A program made the translations under genes and the position numbers. Under the pieces are notes generated by a model, which did no database searches, was not told where the DNA came from, and worked only from the letters and a program-made list of their open reading frames with translations. From JAPYTY01 sp036338435 (lineage in GTDB: Bacteria > Acidobacteriota > UBA6911 > RPQK01 > JADFOI01): DNA of 60,868 nucleotides. Location: contig JAYZCG010000050.1 in the NCBI GenBank assembly GCA_036338435.1, positions 1 to 60,868 of the forward strand, given 5' to 3'. Positions 25,389 to 33,858 of the stretch are shown here, in pieces (the stretch's first letter is position 1; the number at the start of each line of letters is the position of its first letter).

Positions 25389-26327
25389 ATGGATTGGGCT
25401 CAACTCTGGGAAATTGCTGCTAAACCCGACAATATTCCAATCGTTGCACTTCTGGTTCTGATCCCATTCTTTACGTGGTATGGGTTCCGACAGGCCCTAG
25501 CCAACGATCGCCTTATTGCCCGTTTGGAAAACGACAAGGAACTAGCCAAAACCCATAACCGGAAACTCGAACCTTACCGCGAAGAATGGGATCAAAAGGT
25601 CTATGTATGGCCTTACTTGTTGAGGGTGGAATTCTTTGTTGCCATTGTGGTCACCGTCATTCTTATGATCTGGTCCATTACTCTCAACGCCCCCCTAGAA
25701 GAGCCGGCCAACCCTAACCTCACCATGAATCCGTCCAAAGCTCCATGGTACTTTCTGGGCCTTCAGGAGATGCTAGTGTACTTCGATCCATGGATTGCTG
25801 GAGTTTTAATGCCCACCCTGATCATCGTCGGCTTAATGGTGATTCCCTATATCGATCTAAACCCGCTCGGTAATGGCTACTACACCTTCCGGCAACGCAA
25901 GTTTGCCATTCTTACTTTTCTATTTGGTTTCATGGTTTTGTGGCTTGTCATGGTATTTATTGGCACCTTTATCCGTGGCCCGGGATGGATGTGGTTTTGG
26001 CCCGGAGCAACATGGGATCACCACCGCCTAATCTTTGAAACAAATCGGGATTTACACGAAATCCTGGGAATCACATCAGGCCAGCCATGGATCGGTCTAG
26101 TGGGAGCAACCGCTGTGGGTCTTTACGTCGCTGTTTTTGGCTGGCTCACCCACAAACTGATTGTGTGGAATGAGTTTAACCGAAAAATCTATGAACGAAT
26201 GACTCTGGTTCAGTATCTTACTTTGCAGACTTTTTTGGTCGTCATGTGGGCACTCCCAGTGAAGATCCTTCTCCGTTTACTCTTCCGAGTCAAATACGTA
26301 ATGGTAACTCCTTGGTTTAACATATGA
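25389..26327 (+). CDS. cytochrome b, C-terminal subunit (subunit IV-like, enlarged)
   Basis: A 312-residue membrane protein. The quinol-oxidation loop reads K-A-P-W-Y-F-L-G-L-Q-E, where mitochondrial and b6f enzymes have P-E-W-Y; the glutamate is replaced, as in several menaquinol-type complexes. Helices lie at about 15-35, 80-102, 130-158, 175-197, 238-258 and 275-295, so it is longer than PetD (160 residues) and has extra C-terminal helices. It completes cytochrome b and probably anchors the octaheme subunit, whose ATG overlaps its stop codon. Confidence 0.92.
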   Translation: MDWAQLWEIAAKPDNIPIVALLVLIPFFTWYGFRQALANDRLIARLENDKELAKTHNRKLEPYREEWDQKVYVWPYLLRVEFFVAIVVTVILMIWSITLNAPLEEPANPNLTMNPSKAPWYFLGLQEMLVYFDPWIAGVLMPTLIIVGLMVIPYIDLNPLGNGYYTFRQRKFAILTFLFGFMVLWLVMVFIGTFIRGPGWMWFWPGATWDHHRLIFETNRDLHEILGITSGQPWIGLVGATAVGLYVAVFGWLTHKLIVWNEFNRKIYERMTLVQYLTLQTFLVVMWALPVKILLRLLFRVKYVMVTPWFNI

Positions 26328-29300
26328 GCATCTTAAGGAAACGCCCCCGTCTCGAAGATCGGCCGGTGCCCGAAAAGGATCCCATCACTACGTCCTCCTT
26401 GGCCACACCCATCGCCATCTTTTCGTTGCTACTCATACTGACCCTTGTGTGGGCCCTCTATGACGAAATACTAGGATTGCGCCCATGGATAGGATATCAA
26501 CGGGATTTTGTTAAAACCTATCAGAAAGCACTTGTAGAAATGAAACCGGTGCGTGCCCAGGAAGAAGCTGCAATCTATGGTTCAAATGAATACCAGGAAC
26601 TTGAGCAAGCCCTCCAAGAAGCCGAAACCGCTATTAAACCAGCGCTGGCTGAGATTGAGCAGGAAGAACGTATTTTAGGACCTAAGCTGACCGCCATTAC
26701 CAAACCCTTCACTACAGCCCGCAGCCGGGTTCAGGCCGCTATATATTTACTCGAAACAGCTAATGAATCCAGTAAAGCGAGCCTGGAAGAAGATCTACAA
26801 AAGTTACGGGAAGGCCCGTATACAGTTGAAATTCCAGAACCGGATGGAAGCTTGGTTGAAAAAAGCTATTCCTACGGAGAAATGGAAGAGGAATTCAACG
26901 CTTTGAAGGTTAAACAGGGCGAACTGCAGGCACGTACGGTCGAACTTGTAAGACCCTCGACCCAGCTCCGCCGGGAACTAAACACTTTTGCAAGTGCCCG
27001 GTTAACCAGCGTCACGGAGGCACAGGTAGAAGGATTGTTAACCCGACTTGACAACTTCAGAGTTGAAATCAAGCAGATTTATAATGCCGACATTGGACGG
27101 GTGGCCGCAAACGGCCAGACTCCTCTAGTTGATCGTTGCGAATCATGCCACGCTGGAGTGCGTGAACCCGTCATTCTCACCCCAGAGACCATGGGAGGAA
27201 ACCCCCTCTTTGCGAGTCACTCCAACCGTGAACTGCTAACCATTCACGATCCCGAAACCTTTGGTTGTACTCCTTGTCACAATGGTAATGGAGTCGCCAC
27301 AGTCGGGGTTAAGGAAGGTCACGGGAATTATAAACACTGGCTTTGGCCGCTTTATCCAAAAGCGCATTTCGATGCAGGATGCCTGCAGTGCCACGAAGCG
27401 GACCGGCACTTGGAACTTGCTCCCACGCTAAATGCCGGCAAACAGCTTTTCTCCCAAAGGGGCTGTCAGGGATGTCATCCTCGCGAAGGCTTTGAACCAG
27501 AACCTCGACTTCTGCGAAGCGTACAGAAGTCCATCTTGGACCTGCGACTGGAAAGAAACGAGGTTGAACAGGAAACGCAGCGCACTATTAGCACCGCCGA
27601 TCGTGCCGAGACTAATGAAGAAGCGGATCGACTCTACAACCAAGCCGATGCTCTCACCCTCAACATCGCCGATATCGATACCCAACTAGACAGGCTGACA
27701 GTCCGAGAAGCAGATGTAATGCTAGAGGTTAAGAAGGTGGGGCCAAACCTCAAAGAGGTGAAGACAAAGCTGAAAAAGGAATGGATACCAGTGTGGATTA
27801 GTAATCCACACGACTTTAGACCCACAACGAAAATGCCCAGATTTCGCCTGGACGAACAACAGGTCCAAGCGGTTAGCGCATACATCTGGCAATCAGGTAT
27901 TGATGTAGAACTTCCACAACAATCTTCTGGAGACCCACAGCAAGGGGAAATACTCTTTGAGACCCGTGGATGTCTAGCCTGTCACTCCATTGGAGAAGAG
28001 AGTGGTGCCACAGGTGGCACCTTTGCCGCCAATCTCAGTCGCGTGGGAGAAAAGGCTAACTATGACTACTTGGTGCGTTGGATTCACAATCCAAAAGAAC
28101 GTACTTTGCCGTACTGTCCAATCCATCAAAGAGATATCACTCCTGAAGATTATGCTAGCCAAGGGCTTCCCTTTCAGTTCGATCCACAGCACGCCCAATG
28201 TCCTTTGGGAGATCATCTCCTGCAAGTTCAGCAACCGACTGTCATGCCAAATTTGCGCCTCTCCTGGGATGAATCTAGAGACGTCGCTAGTTATCTCATG
28301 ATGCAAGCACACGAGGATGCTGCATATCCTGACGCAGAATATCTGGATGACTCGAACTTGGCCAAGCAAGGACAAGCCTTGGTTAAACACTTCGGCTGTG
28401 CCGGTTGTCACGAAATTAGTGGTTTTGAAAATGAGGGGAAAATAGGCACCGATTTGACCAAGGAAGGGAGCAAACCGATTGAACGCCTTGATTTCGGCCT
28501 CTTGACCACCCAGGCTAAACAGGAAGGGTGGTACAACGCTAAGGGATTTTTCGATCGAAAGTTAGCTGATCCATCTGTGTGGGATCAGGGTAAAGTCAAA
28601 GAGCCTTTGGAACGACTTAGGATGCCCAATCATGAGCTCAGTTCCGAAGAAATTAATCAGCTCACCACTTTTCTCCTGGGTAGCGTAGAATCCGTTATTC
28701 CTACGACGCATCACTACGCACCAGATGACGATCGGGAAGAAATACAAAAGGGATGGTGGTTGGTAGCCAAGTACAATTGCATGGCCTGTCATCAATTCAG
28801 TCCCGGTCAGGAAACCGTATTGGAGAATCTACCGCTTTATCAGGATCCAGATTCGAGGGATCAACTGCCTCCAAGTCTAGTAGGCGAAGGTGCTAGAGTG
28901 AACCCGAACTGGCTCTCACGATTCCTAAGAAATCCTGCTCTGAGCGAGACCGACACCAATCGTAACGGAGTCAGACCTTATTTGAAGGCCCGCATGCCGT
29001 CATTTGGCCTGTCCGATGGTGAAATCCAACAGCTTGTGCGTTTTTTCAATGCCTTGTCCAAACAGCCGCTTCCCTACACGGCGGTTCCACCGGACCCACT
29101 TTCCTCGCAAGAACTGACAATGGCACGTGAGCTTTTCACACACCAGGCTGCTCCCTGCTTGAGATGCCATGCCACCGGCGATGCAGCTACCGACGCGGAC
29201 TCCTCCGCTCCAAACTTTTTGTTGGTTCCGGAAAGGCTGAGATCAGATTGGACAAAACGATGGATTGTTCACCCAGAAACCATCAGACCCGGGACTAACA

Positions 29301-29458
29301 TGCCATCCGGACTCTTTCGTCAACAAGACCAACGTTGGGTGTTTGGGTTGGCTGATGTACCCAGCTTAAGGAGCTATACCAAGGATCATGCTGAACTCAT
29401 GGTACGATACATGTTCCAATACACAGCAGGAGAACAACGCCGGCTAACTAGCAGATAA
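26324..29458 (+). CDS. octaheme c-type cytochrome subunit of the reductase
   Basis: A 1044-residue membrane-anchored cytochrome with one helix (about 27-45) and eight C-x-x-C-H sites: C-E-S-C-H (about 271), C-T-P-C-H, C-L-Q-C-H, C-Q-G-C-H (about 380), C-L-A-C-H (about 549), C-A-G-C-H (about 691), C-M-A-C-H (about 819) and C-L-R-C-H (about 944). The last five are each followed by a Met-Pro ligand site (K-M-P, V-M-P, R-M-P, R-M-P, N-M-P), the first three are not. Two charged coiled-coil stretches (about 60-250 and 395-470) flank the first four hemes. It presumably takes the cytochrome c1 role. Homologous large cytochromes occur beside split cytochrome b in several phyla. Confidence 0.88.
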   Translation: MSILRKRPRLEDRPVPEKDPITTSSLATPIAIFSLLLILTLVWALYDEILGLRPWIGYQRDFVKTYQKALVEMKPVRAQEEAAIYGSNEYQELEQALQEAETAIKPALAEIEQEERILGPKLTAITKPFTTARSRVQAAIYLLETANESSKASLEEDLQKLREGPYTVEIPEPDGSLVEKSYSYGEMEEEFNALKVKQGELQARTVELVRPSTQLRRELNTFASARLTSVTEAQVEGLLTRLDNFRVEIKQIYNADIGRVAANGQTPLVDRCESCHAGVREPVILTPETMGGNPLFASHSNRELLTIHDPETFGCTPCHNGNGVATVGVKEGHGNYKHWLWPLYPKAHFDAGCLQCHEADRHLELAPTLNAGKQLFSQRGCQGCHPREGFEPEPRLLRSVQKSILDLRLERNEVEQETQRTISTADRAETNEEADRLYNQADALTLNIADIDTQLDRLTVREADVMLEVKKVGPNLKEVKTKLKKEWIPVWISNPHDFRPTTKMPRFRLDEQQVQAVSAYIWQSGIDVELPQQSSGDPQQGEILFETRGCLACHSIGEESGATGGTFAANLSRVGEKANYDYLVRWIHNPKERTLPYCPIHQRDITPEDYASQGLPFQFDPQHAQCPLGDHLLQVQQPTVMPNLRLSWDESRDVASYLMMQAHEDAAYPDAEYLDDSNLAKQGQALVKHFGCAGCHEISGFENEGKIGTDLTKEGSKPIERLDFGLLTTQAKQEGWYNAKGFFDRKLADPSVWDQGKVKEPLERLRMPNHELSSEEINQLTTFLLGSVESVIPTTHHYAPDDDREEIQKGWWLVAKYNCMACHQFSPGQETVLENLPLYQDPDSRDQLPPSLVGEGARVNPNWLSRFLRNPALSETDTNRNGVRPYLKARMPSFGLSDGEIQQLVRFFNALSKQPLPYTAVPPDPLSSQELTMARELFTHQAAPCLRCHATGDAATDADSSAPNFLLVPERLRSDWTKRWIVHPETIRPGTNMPSGLFRQQDQRWVFGLADVPSLRSYTKDHAELMVRYMFQYTAGEQRRLTSR

Positions 29459-29507
29459 CCGAACGGCACTGACGACAATTTCAATTGAGACAAAGGAAGG
29501 AATAAAT

Positions 29508-30290
29508 ATGGCGAAACTTTATATTGGTCTGTTTCTATTGGGTCTGACGGTTGCCTGTGGAGGCGGTGGAGAAACCGCTTCTGAGGTTGCCCCGGAAGCA
29601 GAATCTATCGCAGCAACACCGGAAACACCACAGAGTTCCGCACCTGACCTTTCCCAATCGGGTTCTGTCACCGGACGAGTAAGTTTTGAGGGAGAGGCTC
29701 CCAAAATGGCTCGTATCCGCATGGGCGCGGAACCCTCATGTGAGGAAAAACACGGCGGACCTATCTACTCTCAAGATGTTGTCGTCAATGACAATGGAAC
29801 GCTAAAGAACGTTTTTATATGGATCAAAGAAGGAATGGATCAGTACAGTTTTGAGACACCTTCAGATCCTGCTGTACTAGATCAGGATGGATGCCTTTAC
29901 ACCCCCCATGTGCTGGGGGTACAGATGGGCCAGGGTATCCAAATGCTCAACAGTGACCAAGCTACCCACAACATTCATCCCGTGCCCGCCAATAACCGTG
30001 AGTGGAATATTTCCCAGGCCGCTGGCCAGGAGATGACAAGATCTTTTCCGCGGCAGGAAATCACCATACCAGTCAAGTGCAATATTCACCCTTGGATGAA
30101 ATCTTATATTGCCGTGGTTCCTCATCCGTATTTTTCGGTGACGAGTGATGACGGAACCTTTGAGATCAATAACATGCCGCCGGGTGACTACACGATCGAG
30201 GTGTGGCATGAAACATACGGAACCCAGGAGCAACAAATAAAGATTGATCCCAACTCCAGCCAAAACATCGAATTCAGCTATAGTGGTTAG
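29508..30290 (+). CDS. blue-copper (cupredoxin-like) lipoprotein
   Basis: A 260-residue lipoprotein: signal peptide with lipobox L-T-V-A-C (about residue 17), a Gly/Glu/Ala-rich linker, a cupredoxin domain (about 50-200) and a C-terminal carboxypeptidase-regulatory-like beta domain (about 205-258). Copper ligands are visible as the histidine in A-T-H-N-I-H, and C-N-I-H-P-W-M, giving Cys, His and Met. It probably carries electrons from the reductase to the CuA oxidase, being last in that operon and followed by a terminator. Direct evidence of the partner is lacking. Confidence 0.8.
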   Translation: MAKLYIGLFLLGLTVACGGGGETASEVAPEAESIAATPETPQSSAPDLSQSGSVTGRVSFEGEAPKMARIRMGAEPSCEEKHGGPIYSQDVVVNDNGTLKNVFIWIKEGMDQYSFETPSDPAVLDQDGCLYTPHVLGVQMGQGIQMLNSDQATHNIHPVPANNREWNISQAAGQEMTRSFPRQEITIPVKCNIHPWMKSYIAVVPHPYFSVTSDDGTFEINNMPPGDYTIEVWHETYGTQEQQIKIDPNSSQNIEFSYSG

Positions 30291-30293
30291 ATA

Positions 30294-30325
30294 AAAATGC
30301 GGCTGCTCTAAAGCAGTCGCATTTT
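30294..30325 (+). terminator. rho-independent-type terminator after the reductase operon
   Basis: A 14-bp stem, AAAATGCGGCTGCT paired with AGCAGTCGCATTTT (one G-U), with a CTAA loop, starts 4 nt after the blue-copper lipoprotein stop. The A-rich 5' arm and T-rich 3' arm make it look bidirectional, though only plus-strand genes flank it. It closes the respiratory island. Confidence 0.8.
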
Positions 30326-30406
30326 GGCTTTCTGTTTTATGTAACTGGAATCCCTTGGGAATACTTAGGTCGATGCATCTTTAGTTAATACAAAAGGGGT
30401 GTACTG

Positions 30407-30835
30407 ATGGAATTTGCAGAGATCGACAATGTTCAGTTGGAGGAGGGTGGGGTTATGTTCAGATACCTACTCATTCAGATTGAACGGAACGGACAGACGA
30501 AGGATATAGTCCGAGGTGTAAACTATCAGTCCTACCGGGAGGGCCTCGAAGAGAAAATAGTCCAAGCAGTTGAACGGGAGTTAAGAGATAGGGACTTCAT
30601 TGAAGGCGGGGGTGTTTTTAAAGTGGATGGTGGTGGAAGCATAGCTCTAAATCCATACCAAGAAACCGTCATACTCTTTGGGTCCAGTCAGGGATATGGA
30701 GTGGAACAGGATCGTGAGTGCGTTGCAAAAATGTTGGGAGTAGCTTATCCGGAACATACAGTGAGCTGGTTCGGTGTAGATGATCCCAAGTCTAAAGATT
30801 TGGAGTCCGGGGAGGATTTGTCGGAGGAAGCTTGA
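30407..30835 (+). CDS. PHPT1/Janus-like protein lacking the catalytic histidine
   Basis: A 142-residue protein resembling eukaryotic 14-kDa phosphohistidine phosphatase: F-R-Y-L-L-I-Q-I, D-I-V-R-G, G-G-G-x-I, the Y-G-V-E-Q-D segment and a final Y-P-E-H-T-V-S-W align in order with the human V-F-K-Y-V-L-I-R-V, E-I-V-R-G, G-G-G-R-I and Y-P-D-Y-E-V-T-W. The human Y-H-A-D-I, whose histidine is catalytic, reads Y-R-E-G-L here. So the fold may be kept with another role, perhaps phosphate or anion binding. The alignment is from memory and needs checking. A ferredoxin gene follows 34 nt downstream. Confidence 0.6.
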   Translation: MEFAEIDNVQLEEGGVMFRYLLIQIERNGQTKDIVRGVNYQSYREGLEEKIVQAVERELRDRDFIEGGGVFKVDGGGSIALNPYQETVILFGSSQGYGVEQDRECVAKMLGVAYPEHTVSWFGVDDPKSKDLESGEDLSEEA

Positions 30836-30869
30836 ATCGGAATATGACTCATGCAACAATGAGGTGGTT

Positions 30870-31211
30870 ATGGCTGTAGATGTACTTAAGGCCAAGTCAA
30901 CTATTAAGCGGTCCGTCCAAAGGAAGCGTAAACCCGCCGTTATCGCTGTTATTAACGATGCGTGTACTGGATGCGCTGGGTCGCCAGCTTGTGTCGACTA
31001 TTGTCCCATTGCCGATTGTATGATTTGGGTAGATGATGAGGAACATCCTCCTTTTGGCCGCATCGAGGTAGATTCTTTGTTGTGTATTGGTTGCAAAAAG
31101 TGTATCAGCAATGGTCCGGAAGGCACCTTCTTAGAAGGATGTCCATGGGATGCTATCGACATGGTGGCGCTTAAGAACTACGAAGCGGACCATGGTTCGC
31201 TGCCATACTGA
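30870..31211 (+). CDS. two-cluster ferredoxin (2 x 4Fe-4S)
   Basis: A 113-residue ferredoxin. Cluster cysteines appear as C-T-G-C-x4-S-P-A-C-V-D-Y-C-P and C-I-G-C-K-K-C...C-P; the first set has an insertion relative to the plain C-x2-C-x2-C-x3-C-P, of the type seen in Fdx with a C-x-x-C-A-G-S-P. The start is ATG at 30870, preceded by GAGGTGG; an upstream in-frame ATG at 30780 overlaps the previous gene. The N-terminus is basic. The redox partner is not evident; it may work with the upstream PHPT1-like protein only by proximity. Confidence 0.88.
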   Translation: MAVDVLKAKSTIKRSVQRKRKPAVIAVINDACTGCAGSPACVDYCPIADCMIWVDDEEHPPFGRIEVDSLLCIGCKKCISNGPEGTFLEGCPWDAIDMVALKNYEADHGSLPY

Positions 31212-31240
31212 AACTCTCCCAGTTTGGAATAATCTGTAAT

Positions 31241-32086
31241 TCAAATCCTAGGAGCAGCAGTTTCCTTTTCCTCTTTTCGTAGTCTTTTTGTGATTGCCTC
31301 TCGTGTAAGGATGGCTTGGCTTTGAATTTCAGCGTCAAAAATGGGGTTTTCCAAAATGGCACTTACTAATTTGAGTTCCTCGGTGCCACCTATCAAGGCC
31401 ATTGCCCGAAGGGATTCCCAGACATGTTTGGTATCTGGAGAAAGTGTTACTAGTGCCATCCCAGCCTTGACTGCAGAGTCGTGTGAGATTGGTAGGGACT
31501 GGATCGAACTGGAGAGCGGAGAACGTAATTCGTGGATAGAGTCTTCACTACTCAATCTGACCAGTGGATTGCCCACACGAACCTCGTCTCCGTCACTAAC
31601 AAGATAGGTCACTCCTCCATCTACGGGTGCCACTATAGTGTATGGTAACAACATAGTGCGTAGTTCCTTCAATCCAGTGGTGTCGGCAAAGGCAACCAGT
31701 GATAATGCTGCATTCCGTCTCACAAGCAGCGCATCATCTTCAAGCATACCAAGTAGTGCCTGATGGAATGACTTATTCATCGAGTCTTGTCCCATGACCC
31801 AGGCTACGGTGACTCGAACTTGCAGCACCGGATGTTGCGAAAGACGAATCACCTCCTCATACCACTGGAGAGCAGACGAATCACCTCGTTCCTCTATACG
31901 TTCAGCAACCTGAGTTAAGGCATGCTGGATTCGGCGTGGATTATCTTGATTCTGAAGGTATTCAGTTAATTCAATGTCACTGAGAGGTCGTCCAAACCAT
32001 GTGCTGTGCCAAGTGTAATAAGGAATCATTACACAGGCACCCAATGTTAGTACCGCCAATACAAAGTAGATAAATCTTTTCAGCAT
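31241..32086 (-). CDS. HEAT-repeat lipoprotein with an inserted barrel-sandwich (lipoyl-like) domain
   Basis: A 281-residue lipoprotein: hydrophobic signal with lipobox L-G-A-C (Cys18), alpha-helical HEAT-like repeats (about 55-145), a beta-rich insert (about 148-218) and a further helical repeat (about 220-265). The insert has two half-motifs of a barrel-sandwich hybrid, A-P-V-D-G-G-V-T-Y-L-V-S-D-G-D-E-V-x-V-G and L-R-S-P-L...V-K-A-G-M-A-L-V-T-L, as in biotinyl/lipoyl and efflux adaptor domains, but with no modifiable lysine motif. It is convergent with the ferredoxin. The function is unknown; it may be a periplasmic scaffold. Confidence 0.65.
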   Translation of the reverse strand: MLKRFIYFVLAVLTLGACVMIPYYTWHSTWFGRPLSDIELTEYLQNQDNPRRIQHALTQVAERIEERGDSSALQWYEEVIRLSQHPVLQVRVTVAWVMGQDSMNKSFHQALLGMLEDDALLVRRNAALSLVAFADTTGLKELRTMLLPYTIVAPVDGGVTYLVSDGDEVRVGNPLVRLSSEDSIHELRSPLSSSIQSLPISHDSAVKAGMALVTLSPDTKHVWESLRAMALIGGTEELKLVSAILENPIFDAEIQSQAILTREAITKRLRKEEKETAAPRI

Positions 32087-32313
32087 ATTTATCTTTCTGA
32101 TGTCATTGATACATATTAGGCACGAACTTTGCGTAAGCTTTTGAACACAACAACGTACGTACCATTGACGGTAAGCGTGTGAATTTGGGCAAGCTACTTT
32201 GCGATACTACCAGGGTTTTGTTAATTAGCTAAATTGTGCAGTTCTGAATTCTACCTGAGGTCACTCTGCCAGACAAGAGCTCTAGGGTGTAGTAGACTAG
32301 TGAGGGGCCACCA

Positions 32314-32342
32314 CTGACACATAGAGATGAAATGGATATTTT
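32314..32342 (+). promoter_or_regulatory. candidate promoter for tRNA-Arg
   Basis: CTGACA (32314-32319), 17 nt, TATTTT (32337-32342), placing transcription start some 10-20 nt before the tRNA at 32366. The wider gap 32087-32365 between the divergent genes shows nothing else I can call. Confidence 0.5.
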
Positions 32343-32365
32343 TATGCTACACTATGCGCGTTTAT

Positions 32366-32438
32366 GCGCCTGTAGCTCAGAGGATAGAGCAAGGGGTTCC
32401 TAACCCCTGTGCCGCAGGTTCGAGTCCTGCCAGGCGCA
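32366..32438 (+). tRNA. tRNA-Arg (anticodon CCT)
   Basis: A complete cloverleaf: acceptor GCGCCTG/CAGGCGC, D stem GCTC/GAGC, anticodon stem AGGGG/CCCCT with loop TTCCTAA, T stem GCAGG/CCTGC with loop TTCGAGT, discriminator A. The anticodon CCT reads AGG. The 3' CCA is not encoded and must be added by enzyme. The TPR gene starts 36 nt later on the same strand and may share its transcript. Confidence 0.97.
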
Positions 32439-32474
32439 AATTGGACGATCGATAACTGTTGCAAAGGAGTTGAT

Positions 32475-33230
32475 TTGGCACGGAAGCGTTTAACCCGCAA
32501 AGAAATTGTCCAACAGGATCAAATCGAGTTGGGCTTGGCAGCCATTTATAACTGGTGTTCGGAAAATCGTTTTCTGATTATAAGCATTTTAGCGGTTTTT
32601 GTGCTAACGATCGTGGGGTCTAGTGCATGGACGTTCTACCAGGCACAGAGCTTAGACGAGCTCCAAAAGCGCTTCAATGAAACTCTTTCCCTCTACCACA
32701 CGCCCGTCAACAATCCACAAGATCCACCTGCTGAGGATGCTCCAGAAATCGAATATCTCTTTGAGTCGAATCAGGAACGGTTAGAGGAATCTCTGGGGGC
32801 TTTCACTGAGATTGTCGAAGCTTCTCCCAACTCCAAAATTGGACTTCTATCACGTTACTATACTGGAGTAATCCAACAACAGTTGGGCCAAACGGAAGAC
32901 GCAAAAAACGATTTTGACTTCATAATCCAGAATGCTTCTAGACCAGAAATACAAAACCTATCCAGGCACTATCTAGCGCGATTAGCACAATCCAACAATG
33001 ATCGTGAGCAAGCCAAAGCTCTACTTGAACAACTTCTGGTTGACGAATCCAACACCTTTCCTAAAGCGGTAGCACTTCTAGAACTTGCACGGACCTATGA
33101 AGGAGAAGGCAACACCGAAGCTGCCCTCAGATACTACCAACGCCTAACCGAAGAGTACCCGACCAGCCAACATATCCAACAAGCTAGAGCTCACATCTCG
33201 CAGTTGGAAAATGTTACTGGCCAAGATTAG
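32475..33230 (+). CDS. membrane-anchored TPR protein
   Basis: About 251 residues: a short basic cytoplasmic N-terminus, one membrane helix (about 34-54) and a C-terminal array of tetratricopeptide-like helix pairs (about 105-245, with repeated A-L-x-x-L-L and Y-Y-x-x-L motifs). The topology resembles YfgM/BamD-like envelope factors. The start is TTG at 32475, preceded by AAGGAG at 5 nt; an in-frame ATG at 32409 lies inside the tRNA-Arg and is rejected. It probably serves envelope protein quality control or assembly, but the partner is unknown. Confidence 0.7.
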   Translation: MARKRLTRKEIVQQDQIELGLAAIYNWCSENRFLIISILAVFVLTIVGSSAWTFYQAQSLDELQKRFNETLSLYHTPVNNPQDPPAEDAPEIEYLFESNQERLEESLGAFTEIVEASPNSKIGLLSRYYTGVIQQQLGQTEDAKNDFDFIIQNASRPEIQNLSRHYLARLAQSNNDREQAKALLEQLLVDESNTFPKAVALLELARTYEGEGNTEAALRYYQRLTEEYPTSQHIQQARAHISQLENVTGQD

Positions 33231-33340
33231 CCCCACCCATCTTTCGATTAAGAATTACGTAATCCCAAATAATGGGCGTCTACTGCAAGACCGTGTCGAT
33301 GCAAAACGACAACATTGAAATGAGTTCCCAGAGTGAAGTA

Positions 33341-33856
33341 CTAGTACTTAATCATTGAGAAGACTTCATACCCATCAAGCTTAGCAATACCATGGAGAGC
33401 TTCTAGTTCAACAACAAATGCAAACGCTACAACATGCCCTTCTAGTTGCTCCACCATCTGAGCTGTGGCTGCAGCCGTACCACCCGTCGCAATGAGATCA
33501 TCAACAATTAAAACTCGTTGATTTGGTTCGATGGAATCCTTGTGTATCTCCAGGACATCCTCTCCATATTCAAGCGCATAAGAAGCACTGATGGTTTCAG
33601 CAGGAAGTTTGCCCTTCTTTCGAACCGGTACAAACCCAGCATTTAGGTTATAGGCAAGACTAGGTCCAAAAATGAAGCCCCGTGATTCAATCCCTATTAC
33701 TCTATCAATTGAATGCCCCTGGTATTTCTCTGTCAGGCCATCAATGACCTGCTGCAAACCATGATAGTCCTTTAATAAAGTGGTGAGATCGTAGAAGAGA
33801 ATTCCCGGCTTAGGAAAATCAGGAACCTCCCGAATTAATTTTTTCATTTCTTCCAT
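33341..33856 (-). CDS. apt: adenine phosphoribosyltransferase
   Basis: A 171-residue PRTase. The PRPP-binding loop is V-L-I-V-D-D-L-I-A-T-G-G-T-A (about 118-131); the N-terminal V-P-D-F-P-K-P-G-I-L-F-Y-D and the E-S-R-G-F-I-F-G segments are specific to Apt. It salvages adenine to AMP. The gene starts 2 nt downstream of the acylphosphatase gene, so the pair is co-transcribed. The gap 33231-33340 between it and the convergent TPR gene holds no recognisable element. Confidence 0.97.
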   Translation of the reverse strand: MEEMKKLIREVPDFPKPGILFYDLTTLLKDYHGLQQVIDGLTEKYQGHSIDRVIGIESRGFIFGPSLAYNLNAGFVPVRKKGKLPAETISASYALEYGEDVLEIHKDSIEPNQRVLIVDDLIATGGTAAATAQMVEQLEGHVVAFAFVVELEALHGIAKLDGYEVFSMIKY

Positions 33857-33858
33857 AC

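Noticed and set aside
32409..32474. Upstream ATG for the TPR gene
   Set aside because: It lies within the tRNA-Arg; the TTG at 32475 has a well-spaced AAGGAG.
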